Part shown: piece by piece, positions 60,623 to 60,872 of the stretch
Numbering within the stretch: position 1 is the first letter of the stretch
Layout: each line of letters begins with the position of its first letter
Assembly (NCBI GenBank): GCA_023375785.1
Contig: SZWC01000037.1
Span: 455,877 to 516,748 of the forward strand
Direction of reading: 5' to 3'
Source: Penium margaritaceum
Taxonomy: Eukaryota > Streptophyta > Zygnematophyceae > Desmidiales > Peniaceae
DNA length: 60,872 bases
Position numbers and translations under genes: made by a program
Notes under the pieces: generated by a model
What the model was told of the DNA's origin: nothing
Seen by the model: only the letters and a program-made list of their open reading frames with translations
Database searches by the model: none

Positions 60623-60872
60623 GTGCTACGAGCGGCAGACAACCGAGGCTCGTTTGCATGCATATCCCTGCACTCACTTCGCCTCGAGTCACCGCAGATA
60701 GACCAGGACACGTGTCGTGCCGGCAGGCCGTGTCCGGCATGCGCCTCGGCATTGGCTGGCGGGGATCGCCGAACGCCGGGTTCGACTGTGGCGCCACCGC
60801 CGCCTCTGGAAGGTTTCTGACCGTCACAATTCGTGTCCCTCTCATTTAACCTCCCTGCATTTCCTGCGGTGG
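60623..60872. other. No recognised gene to window end
   Basis: GC-richer sequence with overlapping short frames on both strands and no known domain. It could hold further hAT sequence. Confidence 0.4.

Overview
This is eukaryotic nuclear DNA of plant (streptophyte) type in which I find no recognisable host gene. The basis is two plant-style retrotransposon primer-binding sites resembling the initiator-tRNA-Met match TGGTATCAGAGC, a chromodomain-bearing Ty3/gypsy element, Ty1/copia, Mutator-like (MULE), PIF/Harbinger and hAT transposon remains, and a 34 kb satellite array. A charophyte alga such as Chara, or another repeat-rich land-plant relative, would fit, but the sequence alone does not settle the species. 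Two single-base gaps (n at 3799 and 28107) show that it is a draft assembly.

Layout. 1-2030: low-complexity CTG-rich DNA and a minus-strand retrotransposon primer-binding site. 2739-3388: a pair of inverted repeats. 3559-4039: a 240-bp perfect duplication around an n, probably an assembly artefact. 4291-6378 (-): a broken MULE transposase. 7727-7905: a 30-bp minisatellite. 8230-10867 (+): a 5'-truncated copia element, one reading frame kept over 2.5 kb but carrying ten in-frame stops. 12126-20550 (+): a complete-structure but dead Ty3/gypsy chromovirus with two LTRs, a 5-bp target duplication (gaaac), PBS, gag, protease, RT, RNase H, integrase, chromodomain and polypurine tract. 20786-21003: a 218-bp Harbinger-type MITE with perfect 24-bp terminal inverted repeats and a TTA target duplication. 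21389-24161: a two-gene PIF/Harbinger element, with a transposase (+) whose DDE residues are all present and a convergent Myb-like protein (-).

24405-58743 is the most notable part: a tandem array of about 191-bp monomers arranged as a six-monomer higher-order repeat of about 1,147 bp. It resembles, in organisation, the higher-order satellites of many centromeres. Monomers carry perfect palindromes centred on AACGTT. The array contains three copies of an approximately 525-bp insert that holds a tRNA-like pol III promoter, plus a fourth, truncated copy, and shows local duplications and deletions mostly in multiples of 191 bp. It ends abruptly at 58744 in a GCATTGCC minisatellite. Next comes the end of a hAT element with a dense cluster of GGATCC-like subterminal motifs, and then a hAT transposase C-terminal region (59855-60622, -).

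Taken together the window looks like pericentromeric or other heterochromatic DNA: nested mobile elements beside a homogenising satellite. The centromere interpretation is inference; the repeat structure itself is read directly from the sequence.
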